Below, piece by piece: positions 24,202-34,820 of a stretch of DNA of 64,000 nt (within the stretch, counting starts at the first letter, position 1; each line of letters opens with the position of its first letter). Origin of the DNA: Corythucha ciliata. Taxonomy: Eukaryota; Arthropoda; Insecta; Hemiptera; Tingidae. The notes beneath the pieces were generated by a model that did no database searches, was not told the origin of the DNA, and saw nothing but the letters and a program-made list of their open reading frames with translations. The stretch spans positions 46,989,189 through 47,053,188 of the forward strand of contig CM075938.1 in NCBI GenBank assembly GCA_038030265.1, in the 5' to 3' direction. The position numbers were made by a program, and so were the translations under genes.

Positions 24202-26556
24202 ATGTTCCTAGTGTTTTTAGTTTGTTTCCCACTCATGTTTCACGAATCTCACGCGTCAAACATTCTCGGAATATTTCCATTCACCGCCAAAAGTCATTTT
24301 ACAATGTTTGAGCCCTTGTTGGTAGAACTTCACGATCGTGGTCATAACATGACGGTTTTGAGTCATTTTCCAAGGAGTGTATCTAGTCTAAACTACACGG
24401 ACGTGAGTTTAAAAGGGATTATCCCTTCAATGCATTCTAATGTCTCTCTCGCGAATCTTCTTCACGCTCCTTTGGGTCTTCAAGAAAATTTGAAAATTTT
24501 GAGCGATGATTTGGATGTTTACGAACAGTTGCTAAATTCGAGCGTCGTGCAAAATTTCCTTAAATCCGATTCCACGTTTGATTTGATCATCACAGAAATT
24601 TTCAACACGGATCTGTTCCTTTCGTTCGTCCATAGATTCCCCGCTCCCTTTATCGCGATGAGCGCCTGCCCACTCATGCCATGGGCGTATCACCGCTTCG
24701 CCACACCAGACAATCCCGCGTTTGTTCCCGTTGTTTTCACCTCCTACGACTCTCGCATGCCTTTCCTGTCGAGACTCGTCAATTTTATCTACTCAACGAC
24801 GTCAAACGCTTACTACTCGCGAATTATGAATGCTAAATCGAACGCCGTCGCTCGGAAATACTTTCCCAACATACCAAAACTAGAGGACATCGCCCTTAAT
24901 ACGAGTCTCATTCTCGTCAATACTCATTTCAGCCTTCATCAGCCCGTACCGTTGAGCCCGAATGTGATACAAGTGGGTGGCTTGCATATTCAACCTCCGA
25001 AGAAATTGGACAAGGTTTGTACGTGGCTTAAGGCCTAATCACGATGCACCTTTCCTTGAGTGGCGAGGAAACACATTTTATCCATCAAAATAGTGACTGC
25101 TTGGATTTATAAAACTTGCACCGCGTGAATCACGCTTTACAGTCTACTCACAAACAGCAGTCGTGATATTCTGAAGGGGGGGGGGGACGTACATAAAGTC
25201 CCGAATAAAGCGTCTACTTGTTAAACGCTAACAAGAAGAAAATAACTCAAAAAGCCTGATTTGACAAAAATAATATGACATATTATGTATTATGTCGGTC
25301 TCTCTTAGCCACTAAAGTCCCGTCCATTATCTAATCCACATACAGAATTTTAGCGATTCGAATAACGAAAGAATTGAAAGTATTCCCTGAAGGCCACTAT
25401 TGTCGCGTTTTCTTATCTGGTAAATCTGCTTGTGGCACAAATAAAGAGAGGGACACATTATGCGAAATTGATTGATGAAACAGTTCCTGTTAGATATTGT
25501 GACTTGCTCACAACTAATTAAGCTCTTTCCTCGATCATATTCAGGATCTGAATGACTTCATATCTGAAGCATCGCAAGGAGTCATCCTGTTCAGCATGGG
25601 TTCGATGTTCAAGGCCGAGTCTCTTCCAAATCACGTGTTTCTCGCCTTTCATGAGGCTTTCGCACGGATGCCGCAGAGAGTGATATGGAAGTCGGAACAT
25701 CCTCACCGTCGGGCTATGAACCTTTCGAAGAACATTTTGTTTAAAAATTGGCTACCCCAACGAGATATTCTCGGTAAGTCTCCGGTGAGGAAATGATATA
25801 ATGATTAGGTAGGGGGGGGGGGAGATATATTCCATAAGCACTGACTTCGCAAAAGAGTACAAATCAATATTTTATATTAACTTATTCTCCTATATCACCA
25901 TAAATATTGACACATTCACACAAAAAAGTATTAAACAGAATGAGGTCACCCGAATATATTATACGCTCATTTTCACAGCACACCCGAACGTCAAATTGTT
26001 CATTTACCACGGAGGACTATTAGGCACATCAGAAGCGGTTCACAGCGGCGTACCCATCCTAGGAATTCCGCTTTATGGCGACATGCTCGTCAATATGGCC
26101 GCTGTGGTGTCCTCAGGCTCTGGAATATCATTGCCATTTCGTGATATCAGCACAGAGTCCCTCTATCGAACCATGACTGAGATAATTAATAATTCGCAGT
26201 AAGTTATCCCATGAAGTATCTTTCCTTTTTAGCACAACAGCCTTCATAACCCCCCCCCCCCTATTACCCACAGATATAAAATCAACGCCCTTCAACTCTC
26301 CAGATCTTACAATGATCGACCATTGTCACCCCTACAGACTGCCGTCTACTGGACTGAGTATGTCATACGACACAATGGTGCCCCACAATTGAGCTCTCCG
26401 GCTAAAAATCTTAGCTGGCACCAACTGTGTCTACTCGATGTCATCTCATTCTGTTTAGTTTTATTGGCTGGTTTACTACTGATGACGTGGAAATTGGGTC
26501 ATTTTATAGTCGAACTGACATCCAAACAATTTTACAAAGCCAAAAAATATGTTTAA
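24202..26556 (+). CDS. UDP-glycosyltransferase (UGT-2), four exons, complete
   Basis: Exons are 24202-25014, 25545-25773, 25979-26198 and 26274-26556, giving 514 residues. All three introns use GT-AG and lie at the same positions and phases as in UGT-1. Residues 1-19 are a signal peptide. H32 in TAKSHFTMF is the expected catalytic His. NWLPQRDIL leads into AHPNVKLFIYHGGLLG with HGG at 358-360, then GDMLVN (381-386). A membrane anchor and a Lys-rich tail (QFYKAKKYV) close the protein, the lysines suiting ER retention. The donor-site motif usually reads DQ, as in UGT-1; here it is D382-M383, losing the Gln that normally contacts the sugar. This may change donor choice or lower activity. It is convergent with boca, whose stop is 128 bases away. 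Confidence 0.95.
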
Positions 26557-26684
26557 AAGCAAAACTATGCCTTTTCAGAAGGGGGGAGGGGTGAATCGGT
26601 AAGGGCGATAGAATTTGTTTGGAATTGTCAGAGAAAGATCGGCCCTCACTCCTTACCGAAGAATAATTTTTCTTACCTTTTCAT

Positions 26685-29600
26685 TCAAAGCTCATCTTTG
26701 CCTTCCTTCTCAAAGTGCTTCCCAAAATAGCTCTTATTCTCGATGACCACCTCTTTACACCTGTCCTGTTCAACCAAGAAGTCTTTCGCGTCCCACGCCT
26801 GAGCGCCATCTTTATAGACGAACAACGCCCGATTGTCCTCTAGGACGTATCTGAAAGTAGCCATTACCGTTAGCTTTCGTTTTATCAGGGGAGGGAGAAA
26901 GTCATTACCTTTCAGCCTGGATGTGATTGTTCCAAAGGCTCGTCTGCCATAGTTTGGTGATTTTCTCAGTCTCATCACGCGTCGGATTGTCACTAATCAC
27001 TACGAAGGACATAAGGGTTTTACCCTTTTTGGACATTTTCAGAATAGATTCCGGGTTACTAGGGTCAACCTGCAAGAAAATTTTAGCCATAAATGCCTAA
27101 CTCAAACTAAATACAGAATGCATGTTGGAGCAAAGTGGCATTTTGGAAAAAGAGAGGAAGAAAATTCATGCACATCGATACGAGAAACTTCACGTATAAT
27201 AGCTATTCGACCCAAATAAACTACTTGTTGCCACAATTTAACTGCGAAACTTGCAATTATCGTCCCATAGCTCCACTAAAGCTTCGTTATTCCGTCGATA
27301 CCTGCTGCCATCTTCCTCCTACGGGTCAAACTATGGGCCAATTGACTCGTGGTTTAGCCTACCGTGCGACCTAGAACATGTCTGCTTATTCTACCGCAAA
27401 GATATCTAAACAGGCGAGGATCCAAAGGAGTGGCACACTAAGCGCGCGCCTCACCCCGGTCCGAATAATTCAAGTTAAGGTTTCTCATTACAATTTACAT
27501 TTAAATTGAGCAAAGCTGTGGGGTTTTTGAGACCGTCAGCACTGGGCAAGGAAATCGTCAATTTACCCCCAGACACTTAAATGAGCACAAAAACGGTCAC
27601 AACCCTTCAAAAATTGGCACCTCTGCCGAGGAATTGTCGGTGTGATCTACTATTCAGTGAATTTTTTTTAAAACAAAAACTGACAATTTTACCAAGGGCT
27701 TAGCCAGGCAATAAGGGTAGGCTTCTGCCCAGTTGCCTGCCCTTCTCCAAGTCGTCTTTGATTATGACAATCCTTAAAATAGCTACACTTGAAATTCATC
27801 GAGTCACCCTTTAAAATGGCATCCTTGGCATTGAAACTGAACATTTCATCCTTAGAAACACCATAATTCCTTTCCCTACGGGAAAATGGAAGTAAAGACA
27901 ACAAAATCCCGGCAATTTTGCCCGTGAAACAGACTTACCCAAAAACCAAATACAATTTTTCGCCTGAATCTGTCTGATTTCGGCCAAGAAACGGCGAGGG
28001 TCACTCATAAACTGACAGTCTCAACTGCCTTTTTGAGGGTGAAACTTACGAGGATTTGCTTTAAAAATTCGTTAATTTATTCTCACCTTCGTAAACAATT
28101 CCTTCCCCCCTCTAAATGTCTTGTTTGTCGGATTTAATCGAAATTATGCCTCCGACTTGTTCGGCTCTAAGTGACAATTACCGTCTGAACCCAATGTCAG
28201 CGAAATTCCAAATTTCAGGACGGAATATAGTCACAAAATTCCAAATTTTCAAGGATAAATGCCCTCGAAAATGCTTTCGAGGATGAAATAGTAACCATAA
28301 AACGCAAGTTTCAGGCTAAATGGTCACGGAATTGCTTGTTTGCGGGGATGAACAACTGCAAAGTTGTTATTTTCCTGTGGTGGGGGAGAACTGCGAAATT
28401 GAAAAAGAAACAATGTTTTATTTTGGACGTGATTTCATTATAAGGGCCATTGAATGACTACGCCGAATAGTCAGCCAAAGAACAAATTTCAAGGCCCAAG
28501 TAGATGCGGAATTAATCGTCTCCGGGCTAAATATCCGCAAAATTGCAAGTTTCGGGTGTTCTTTTTTCCCCGCGAAATTGCAAGATTTGGGGTCTTGCTT
28601 GCCTGAGATCGGCCAGCTTGGTAGACAAATAACTAATTTCACGTGGTTGTTCAATTCAAAAACCATTTTTGCGTGTCTGCATCACTAAAAAATTAATTTT
28701 CGCAGGTCTGGCTCATTTGAAAACACAATTTTTGGAATTTCTGTCCCTCAGAAACCCACTTTGGCGGATTTTTGACACTAAAAAAACATTTACGCTGCTG
28801 GTCTGGCTCAGTACAAAAAAAAATTTCGTGGGTTACATTGGCTTAAAAAACATGTATGCAGGTTTCACTCATATAAAAGAAAATTTTGCACACCTGCAAA
28901 AACAATTTTTGGGATGCTGGTTCACAAAAATGGCAATTTCCGCGAGTTTTTCTCGCCAAATAACCATCTTTGCTGGTCTTGAATCACTCAAAAACACAAT
29001 TTTGAGGGTTTTGGATCGCTGAAAACTCAATTTCAAGGGGTTGCTAACCAAAAAACAATTTTTAAGAGTCTTGCTCCCTGAGAACCCAATTTCGCGGATT
29101 TTTCGCAGAGCTGTTCCTCTAAAAACCAATTCTGCGGATTTTTTTCGTCAAAAGGTTTGATGAAATGTTTGATCTTGATGAACTCTTTCTTGTATGCTGC
29201 TGTTAAAGTAATAATTAAAAAGTAAATAAAATGAAATCGCATTTTCGCGGGTCTGGCTCAATAAAACCCAAATTTGCGGGTTCTGGCTCAAAACCAATTT
29301 TACGAGTCATGCCCACAAAAAAAAAAAAAAAAAAAAAATCGAAGGTCCTGCTCACTAATAAACGAATTAGCCCTCTGAAAACCTAATTTCGCATACTTTT
29401 TCCGCCAAAAACCAATTTTCTTGGGCATGGCTTACTAAAAATTCATTTTTGCAATTTTTTTCACCAAAAACCCATCTTTCAGGGGCCGTGCGCTTCCTAA
29501 AAAAAAAAACAATTTCGCGGATTTTCGAGGGCTAGGCTCCATTAAATCCTCAATTTCGCAAAATCACGCCAAAATCCCGGTTTTGCGATTTTACTCGATG

Positions 29601-32600
29601 ATAAATCTTTACCGTGTGTGTGTTTTGCAAACTTCAAAACCAATTTCGTGGTCTATAGTACTATAAAAAACCAATTTTGCGAATTTCGTTTTCGAAAAAC
29701 AAAGTTTCGCAGGCCTGGCTGTCACCATAAAATAATTTTTTCCGGCCTTGCTCACAACAAACCAATTTCGCGGCTCTTGCTCTACATATAAAAATCAAAT
29801 AATTTTGGGTGATTTTTCTCGCGAATCAGCGCACCTGTAAATCAATTTCGCGGATTTTCCTTCGCTGAAAAACCAATTTTGCGGAGTCATCTCATTTAAA
29901 AAAAAAAAAAAAAGAAACAAACAAAAAAAAACGCGGATTGAACTCATTAAAGAATAATGCATGCATGAAACTGTAGCCGTAGGAGCCTACGTTGTCTGTC
30001 TTCCCTCGTTGAGGTGCGTTAGAAACGAACCGGTTTCGGCTGCTCGCCATCTTCAGCGTCTGTAAGTACAACTGAAACTGTGTGGTACTGGTGTCACCCC
30101 CCTGTATTTATACCCCTAGTCGTAAGCCCTCCCTTTCACTTTCCCCCACTGTCACCCATGGTGTGTATGTTTACAATGAAAAAGTCCGTTATATTGTGTC
30201 TTTTGTCGGGCTGTCTTAGGACGTTACGTGAGGTGGTTGCGTCGGATGTATTTGTTTTTCGGCCTTAGGTGAGATGTTTTGGGTCGCCTTTCTTTTTATT
30301 GGATAAACCTCCTTTAGAGGAGCAAAGATAGTGTCAGAAGTGGTGTTGAGCTGTTCGTTGTGATGCTTCCCTCGAACGTTTTTCGTTTAAACGCGGATTG
30401 AACTCATTAAAGAATCATTTTCACGGGTTCTAAATAAAACCTGTTTCGTGGGTTTCATTCGCTAAAAACCCATTTTCGAGGGCCTGGTTCAATGAAAACC
30501 CAATTTCGTGGTCTTTGACTAGACGAAACTTATAATATAAAAAAAAAATATTCCTTTACTTTTGCTTCTGTAAAATCCTGATTTGGGTTTCGTGGTCTCG
30601 AGTTGGCTTCGTCAAAAGATAATATCACGGGTTGTAGCTCGCGGCTGTAGCTAACTCAACTTTGCTGAGTCTCAGTGATGAGAGGGGAGGGGGAGCTCTG
30701 CATTTTCAACGTGTTCATCCCCCTGCGCTAGGCGGCTTTAGGCCTACACTAAGGGCTGGGCAGTAATTGAATTACATGTAATTCAATTACAATTAGTAAT
30801 TGGTAATTTGTAATTGATAGCAACACGCCATTATTATTAATTAAAAGCACTAATTAAAAGCACTTTTCGAAGTAATTTGTAATTAACAATTACCAATTAC
30901 AATCCCATCTTCAGAGCCAATATTATTTCGAAAACTCAGCATGAAATTCACTGAAAAATAAGAGTTTCAAATTAATTATGACACGAGCGATACCCTCGAG
31001 CTTAGGGTTGCCAATTTGAAATTTGAGAAAAACGGTACAAAATTTTCAAAGATCGAAACCCCAACCACAAAAAGCTCGAGCCACAGAAAGCTGACACCAC
31101 TAAAAGCTCGAACCCCAAGAAACTCCAATCCAAATAGCTCTAACCAAAAAATTCTCAAAGCACAAAAATATCGAACCACATAAAGCTGCCATTGCAAAGC
31201 TCTCTGAGAGCATGCACGATTTCAAAGAAATACATAAAGAATCCGGGACATATTGCGTCCCAGGACGTCCTTAGCCGGGACGCGGGACCAAATTAGCAAT
31301 CTATGACTATCCGGGGTGTCCCAGCGTACCCCGGGGCAGTTCGCAGGCCGGGATGTGGGACAAAATTAGCCCAATTAGCAACTTATGACTATCCGGGATA
31401 CCCCAGGACATTTCGCAACCCTACCCATGCGATGCGCTTGGCCCCTTGGCAAGCTTGGGGCTATCTGTTCCTGCTTCTTATCTCAAAGATCTGTTCTGAC
31501 GTTCGATTGTTGGCTGGATGCACTAAAAAAATGACGGTGAACAAGAGCAAGACGCTTGCGTGTTCCAAAAACCAAGCTCTTGGGTAATTGGTAATTGAAT
31601 AAGGAATTCAATTACAATAATTGTAATTATTCGTGGAAGTGAAAAGTAATTGGTAATGTGTAATTAATCCTCTTTTTGGAAGTAATTTGTAATTAATTAC
31701 TCAAAAAGCTGTAATTTGCCCACCCCTGCCTACACAGAACACTGAAGGCTTGCTGTGTCGGGGGGGCGGGAGGGGAAATTCTAGCCGCTGCTGTCTCTGA
31801 CATCATGCGTATCCTCTAAGAGATTTTGCTCTTTCCAAAGATCAAAAGAGGTGCCTACACGATTATTGAGGGGGCTGTAACTTGTCAGTCTACAGCAGTG
31901 ATTCTCAACCTGGGGGGGGGGCGCCCCCTAGGGGGGTGCAAGCGATTTCCAGGGGGGGGGCGTGAACTTGTCCACATGACCTTAAGGTTGAGACCAACCA
32001 TACAAGTATCGGAAACTTCAGGAACGTCACATTTTTTTGTTTCTTTACGCTGCCCCTGAGTCCCTCAGCCCTCCACACCCAATAATTGAGAAATACAGTC
32101 GGCTGGCCTGTCGAGAAGAGGGGGGGGGGAACTGGGTCCTTTATCCCCGGGCCAGGTTTTCCTAGGGGGCCCGGATTTCATATATCAAGAAAAAGGAGAA
32201 AAAAGTGAAAGCTTTACTGGGAGCTCACAACTATGGTTGGAGATTTGCAGTGGTTGGGTCTTCTTTGTGTTTGGAGCTTTATATGTTGTTAGGAGCATAG
32301 CTGTGGTTAGACCTTTACAGTGGTTGGACCTTTGCTGTGGTTGGACCTTTGCTGTGGTTTGAGCTTGGCTGTGGTTTGACCTTTGCTGTGGTTGGCCCAT
32401 TACAGTGGTTGGACCTTTGCTGTAGGTAGACCTTTGCAGTGGTTGGACCTTTGCAGTGGTTGGACCTTTGCTGTGGTTGGACCTTTGCTGTGGTTGGACC
32501 TTTGATATGGTTGGACCTTGGCTGTGGTTGGACCTTTGCTGTGGTTTGAGCTTGGCTGTGGTTTGATCTTGCTGTGGTTGGAGCTTTGCCGTGGTTTGAC

Positions 32601-34663
32601 ATTCGCTGTGGTTTGACATTTGCTGTGGTTGGAGCTTTGCTGTGGTTAGACCTTTGCGCTCATTGTGTATAAGACGTTGCTGTCGTCGGAGGTTCTACTG
32701 TAATCACAGCTTCGCTGAGGTTGAACCATGGGTTCGGTTGGGCCTCATGGGGTCATTGTACTGTGTTGGGGCCTTCTTGGTGGTTTTGGAGTCTGGCTGC
32801 GATTGGAGAAAGAAGCGAGGGTGGTACTGTTATGTTGCTCATCCAGGTGAAAGGGCCTCTCTGCACTGCACGGTCCTGGTATTTGGGTCCCGATCAAAAT
32901 GCACCAAAGGGGGCTGTCATTGCCCTCAAATAAAAGTGTTCATTTTTATGAACACTTTTAAGGAGCGTTTGGCCTTGCCATTCCGGTCAATTTTCTCAAC
33001 TCCTAGGTGGTCAACCTTGGCTCTCGGGCGTGGAGGCTCTTCGTTACACTTACGAGTTTTCTATATGTGACCACTGCCTTTATACGTTAAGAAAAGTGTG
33101 CAAGTGGCCAAAAGCGGGTGAGTCCCTTCGTGGTTTGACCAAAATCGAAGCTTCTCCTGGTTTCGGGTCTGTTTGGTTGAGAACCACTGGTCTACAGGCA
33201 TATGAGCTCCCGGCGAGGACCTATTCGTCCAGTTTGACGAGCTAAACTACTGCAGTATCAAAAATACAAAGTTTAGTTACGAAAGTACCACTTTCTGGGG
33301 GGAAAAACTAAAACTTTTGGACATAGATGTGGAATAGAAGACTACAACGTCAGTTTCCCTGCATAAATGTCATTTTCTGACAGATAACGACCAGCGCCGC
33401 GACGCGAGCTGAGTTGATGAACTATAAGTTGATTCTAGCTGGGGATCAGATAATTATACTCTCCCATGGGCTACTCCCTTGCTGCCCAGACTTTCCATGT
33501 TGCGCCCATGCATCGAGAAACACACTCAACGAACAAAAGATAGATAGTGGGCGATCCTCTGAATTTAGTCCATTTTGACATACTTCAATGCGCAAGAATA
33601 ATAACGGCCGCGAAAAATAGAGAGGGGGGGGGACAGGCGTAGAAGTATATTGACTGATCAGTAGAATTCGGTAGCTTATTCACTGTTTGGTGGCTGAAGC
33701 TTTCGTTTCAGTTGGTGAAATTTCCAGTTTTTGGGTCTAAAATTTCGAAGTTTTGCCCCCCCCCTCGACCATTTGAGCAAAACTCTGGATCCCCGTCAAT
33801 ACCTGAAATGCAAAACACGGGTGGTTGAGCATCAAGGGGACAGTTTCAGGGCGACCACGAAGGTCAGCACATTGTTTTTCCTCTCAGGAAATATGGAAAC
33901 GGCAGGCAATTTTGGCCATGGAAGCAGTAGTTTATAAACGATTTCTTCATTTCCGCCAAAAACTCGGACTATACCGGAAGCAGGTTAAGAAAGCATTCAA
34001 CTGAGAACCCAAATTGTGACGACCATTGACTTTTATGGTCAGATACGATGAAGAGATCTTCACCTAATGCATTTCAGGTGTCTCCGGGTCATTCCGTCAG
34101 TCCGAAACACCTGTGGTAGTTCATACTTCCCAAAGGGTGGAACGTTCTCTTTTGTTTCCGCGAAACCGGACGTCGAGCTAAGTAGGTGATATTTGGCACC
34201 GCTACTAGCCCTCTTCAGGCTTCAAATGTGATACATTGCTAGGAATTTCAGGCTACTGCGTTAACTCATCAACACAATCCACTTTTCGCTAGGAAAAACG
34301 TAATTTGAAGGCTCGGACACCTGCAGATGAGGGAATGAACCGAGAAATCATATTTTACCTACCTTATTGAAGTCAATTGGAATCTGCGGCCTTAGATGTT
34401 CGGGCAGCTCGTCTGGTTCCAGTGGTTCTTCATCTTCCTGCACACACGTCGAAATTTTAATTTACTTCTCACTTTAGTTTCATTTGAATAAATTGTCTTA
34501 CTACCTCCCATTGGTCCAGCAGACGTTCCATATCAACATCAGTAAAGTCAGTTATATCCTTTTTGGCCCAATCTGGTTTCTCTTTGCTCTTCTTTCCGCA
34601 ACATTGGAACGAAAACGAAAGAAAAATACACGAAACTAAAAGTAAATACCTCATTTTCGGCAA
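26685..34663 (-). CDS. boca: boca/MESD, LDL-receptor-family chaperone of the ER
   Basis: Minus-strand exons are 34505-34663, 34363-34437, 26909-27069 and 26685-26850, giving 186 residues. Boca (MESD in vertebrates) folds the beta-propeller/EGF modules of LDL-receptor-family proteins, including the Wnt co-receptor LRP5/6. Seen in the sequence are a signal peptide (1-22), DWAKKDITDFTDVDMERLL, an acidic EDEEPLEPDELPEH linker, the core SKKGKTLMSFVV and NPTRDETEKIT, then AWDAKDFLVEQDRC. A C-terminal KDEL gives ER retrieval. The short basic tail between the core and KDEL is shorter than in vertebrates. Intron 2 is 7293 bases and holds two hAT elements, several arrays and a dispersed module, yet its splice sites are intact. 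The gene is head-to-head with the ceramide-synthase-like gene, start codons 157 bases apart. Confidence 0.95.
27693..27740. mobile_element. Possible hAT terminus in boca intron 2
   Basis: caagggcttagccaggcaat resembles the terminal sequence of hAT elements (cagggg-cgtagccagg type). No matching right end or target duplication was found, so this is a fragment or a chance match. Confidence 0.3.
28190..29960. repeat. Degenerate arrays in boca intron 2
   Basis: 28190-28620 repeats gcgaaattgcaagttt...-type units. 28640-29960 repeats ~33-base units like ggctcactaaaaaccaattt followed by cgcgg. The latter is the reverse complement of the unit inside the 46255-46949 element. Poly-A runs at 29318 and 29898 interrupt it. 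A short continuation occurs at 30385-30540, after the dispersed module. Confidence 0.75.
29971..30385 (-). repeat. Copy 2 of dispersed module plus attached unique sequence
   Basis: 29971-30057 matches 19759-19848 (ctgtagccgtaggagcctac ... ctgctcgccatcttcagc). About 330 further bases with a different, less AT-rich composition follow to 30385. The array unit acgcggattgaactcattaa occurs immediately before (29931) and after (30391), so this piece sits between two copies of the same array sequence and looks inserted. Confidence 0.6.
30751..31728. mobile_element. Non-autonomous hAT element, 978 bp
   Basis: The left end aagggctgggcagtaatt and right end aatttgcccacccctg are imperfect inverted repeats. 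The subterminal regions are full of taattgtaatt-type palindromes. CCTACACT (30743-30750) and CCTACACA (31729-31736) form an 8-base target duplication with one mismatch. No transposase. A second inserted unit (31003-31422) appears to be nested in it. Confidence 0.8.
31003..31422. mobile_element. Nested candidate element with tagggttgc termini
   Basis: tagggttgccaatttg at 31003 and cgcaaccct(a) ending at 31422 are inverted. Inside are two imperfect ~80-base direct repeats around aaattagcaa...tatgactatccggg. No target duplication matches, so boundaries are provisional. Confidence 0.45.
31896..33189. mobile_element. Non-autonomous hAT element with internal 18-bp minisatellite
   Basis: The termini cagtgattctcaacctgggg (left) and ggttgagaaccactg (right) are classic hAT ends. 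GTCTACAG is a perfect 8-base target duplication at 31888-31895 and 33190-33197. No transposase is encoded. The left subterminal region has G-rich gggggg runs, followed by an 18-base minisatellite at about 32225-32650. The remaining ~500 bases include a fragment reading like ordinary genomic sequence of unknown origin. Confidence 0.93.
32225..32650. repeat. 18-bp minisatellite inside the hAT element
   Basis: The unit gctgtggttggacctttg repeats about 23 times with substitutions. It creates long Ser/Asn/His/Gln-rich open frames on the minus strand, which are artefacts of the repeat. Confidence 0.9.
33198..34362. other. Remainder of boca intron 2
   Basis: Unique-looking sequence without gene, array or clear transposon ends. 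A C-run occurs at about 33757. Confidence 0.4.
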
Positions 34664-34820
34664 ACTCAGGGAGAATGCTTCCGCGGTGAGACGACGCTTT
34701 GCTGTGATCTGTGATTAGTCCGATAAGACTGACAAGAGTTGTTATCAAGAACCAAGAAGTGACTTTTATCGGTTTAAAAGGCGGCTTCCGTTGTTGTTGT
34801 TTTTGTATCTTTTTACTCCG
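34664..34820. promoter_or_regulatory. Bidirectional promoter between boca and the TLC gene
   Basis: The start codons of the two divergent genes are separated by only 157 bases, so both promoters and leaders must overlap. No TATA box is evident in either direction. Sequences tcacagcaaagcg and tgataagact are present but cannot be tied to a factor. Confidence 0.6.

Noticed and set aside
32185..32619. 144-residue open frame rich in Ser/Asn/His/Gln
   Set aside because: It is the translation of an 18-bp minisatellite and is matched by another open frame on the same strand.
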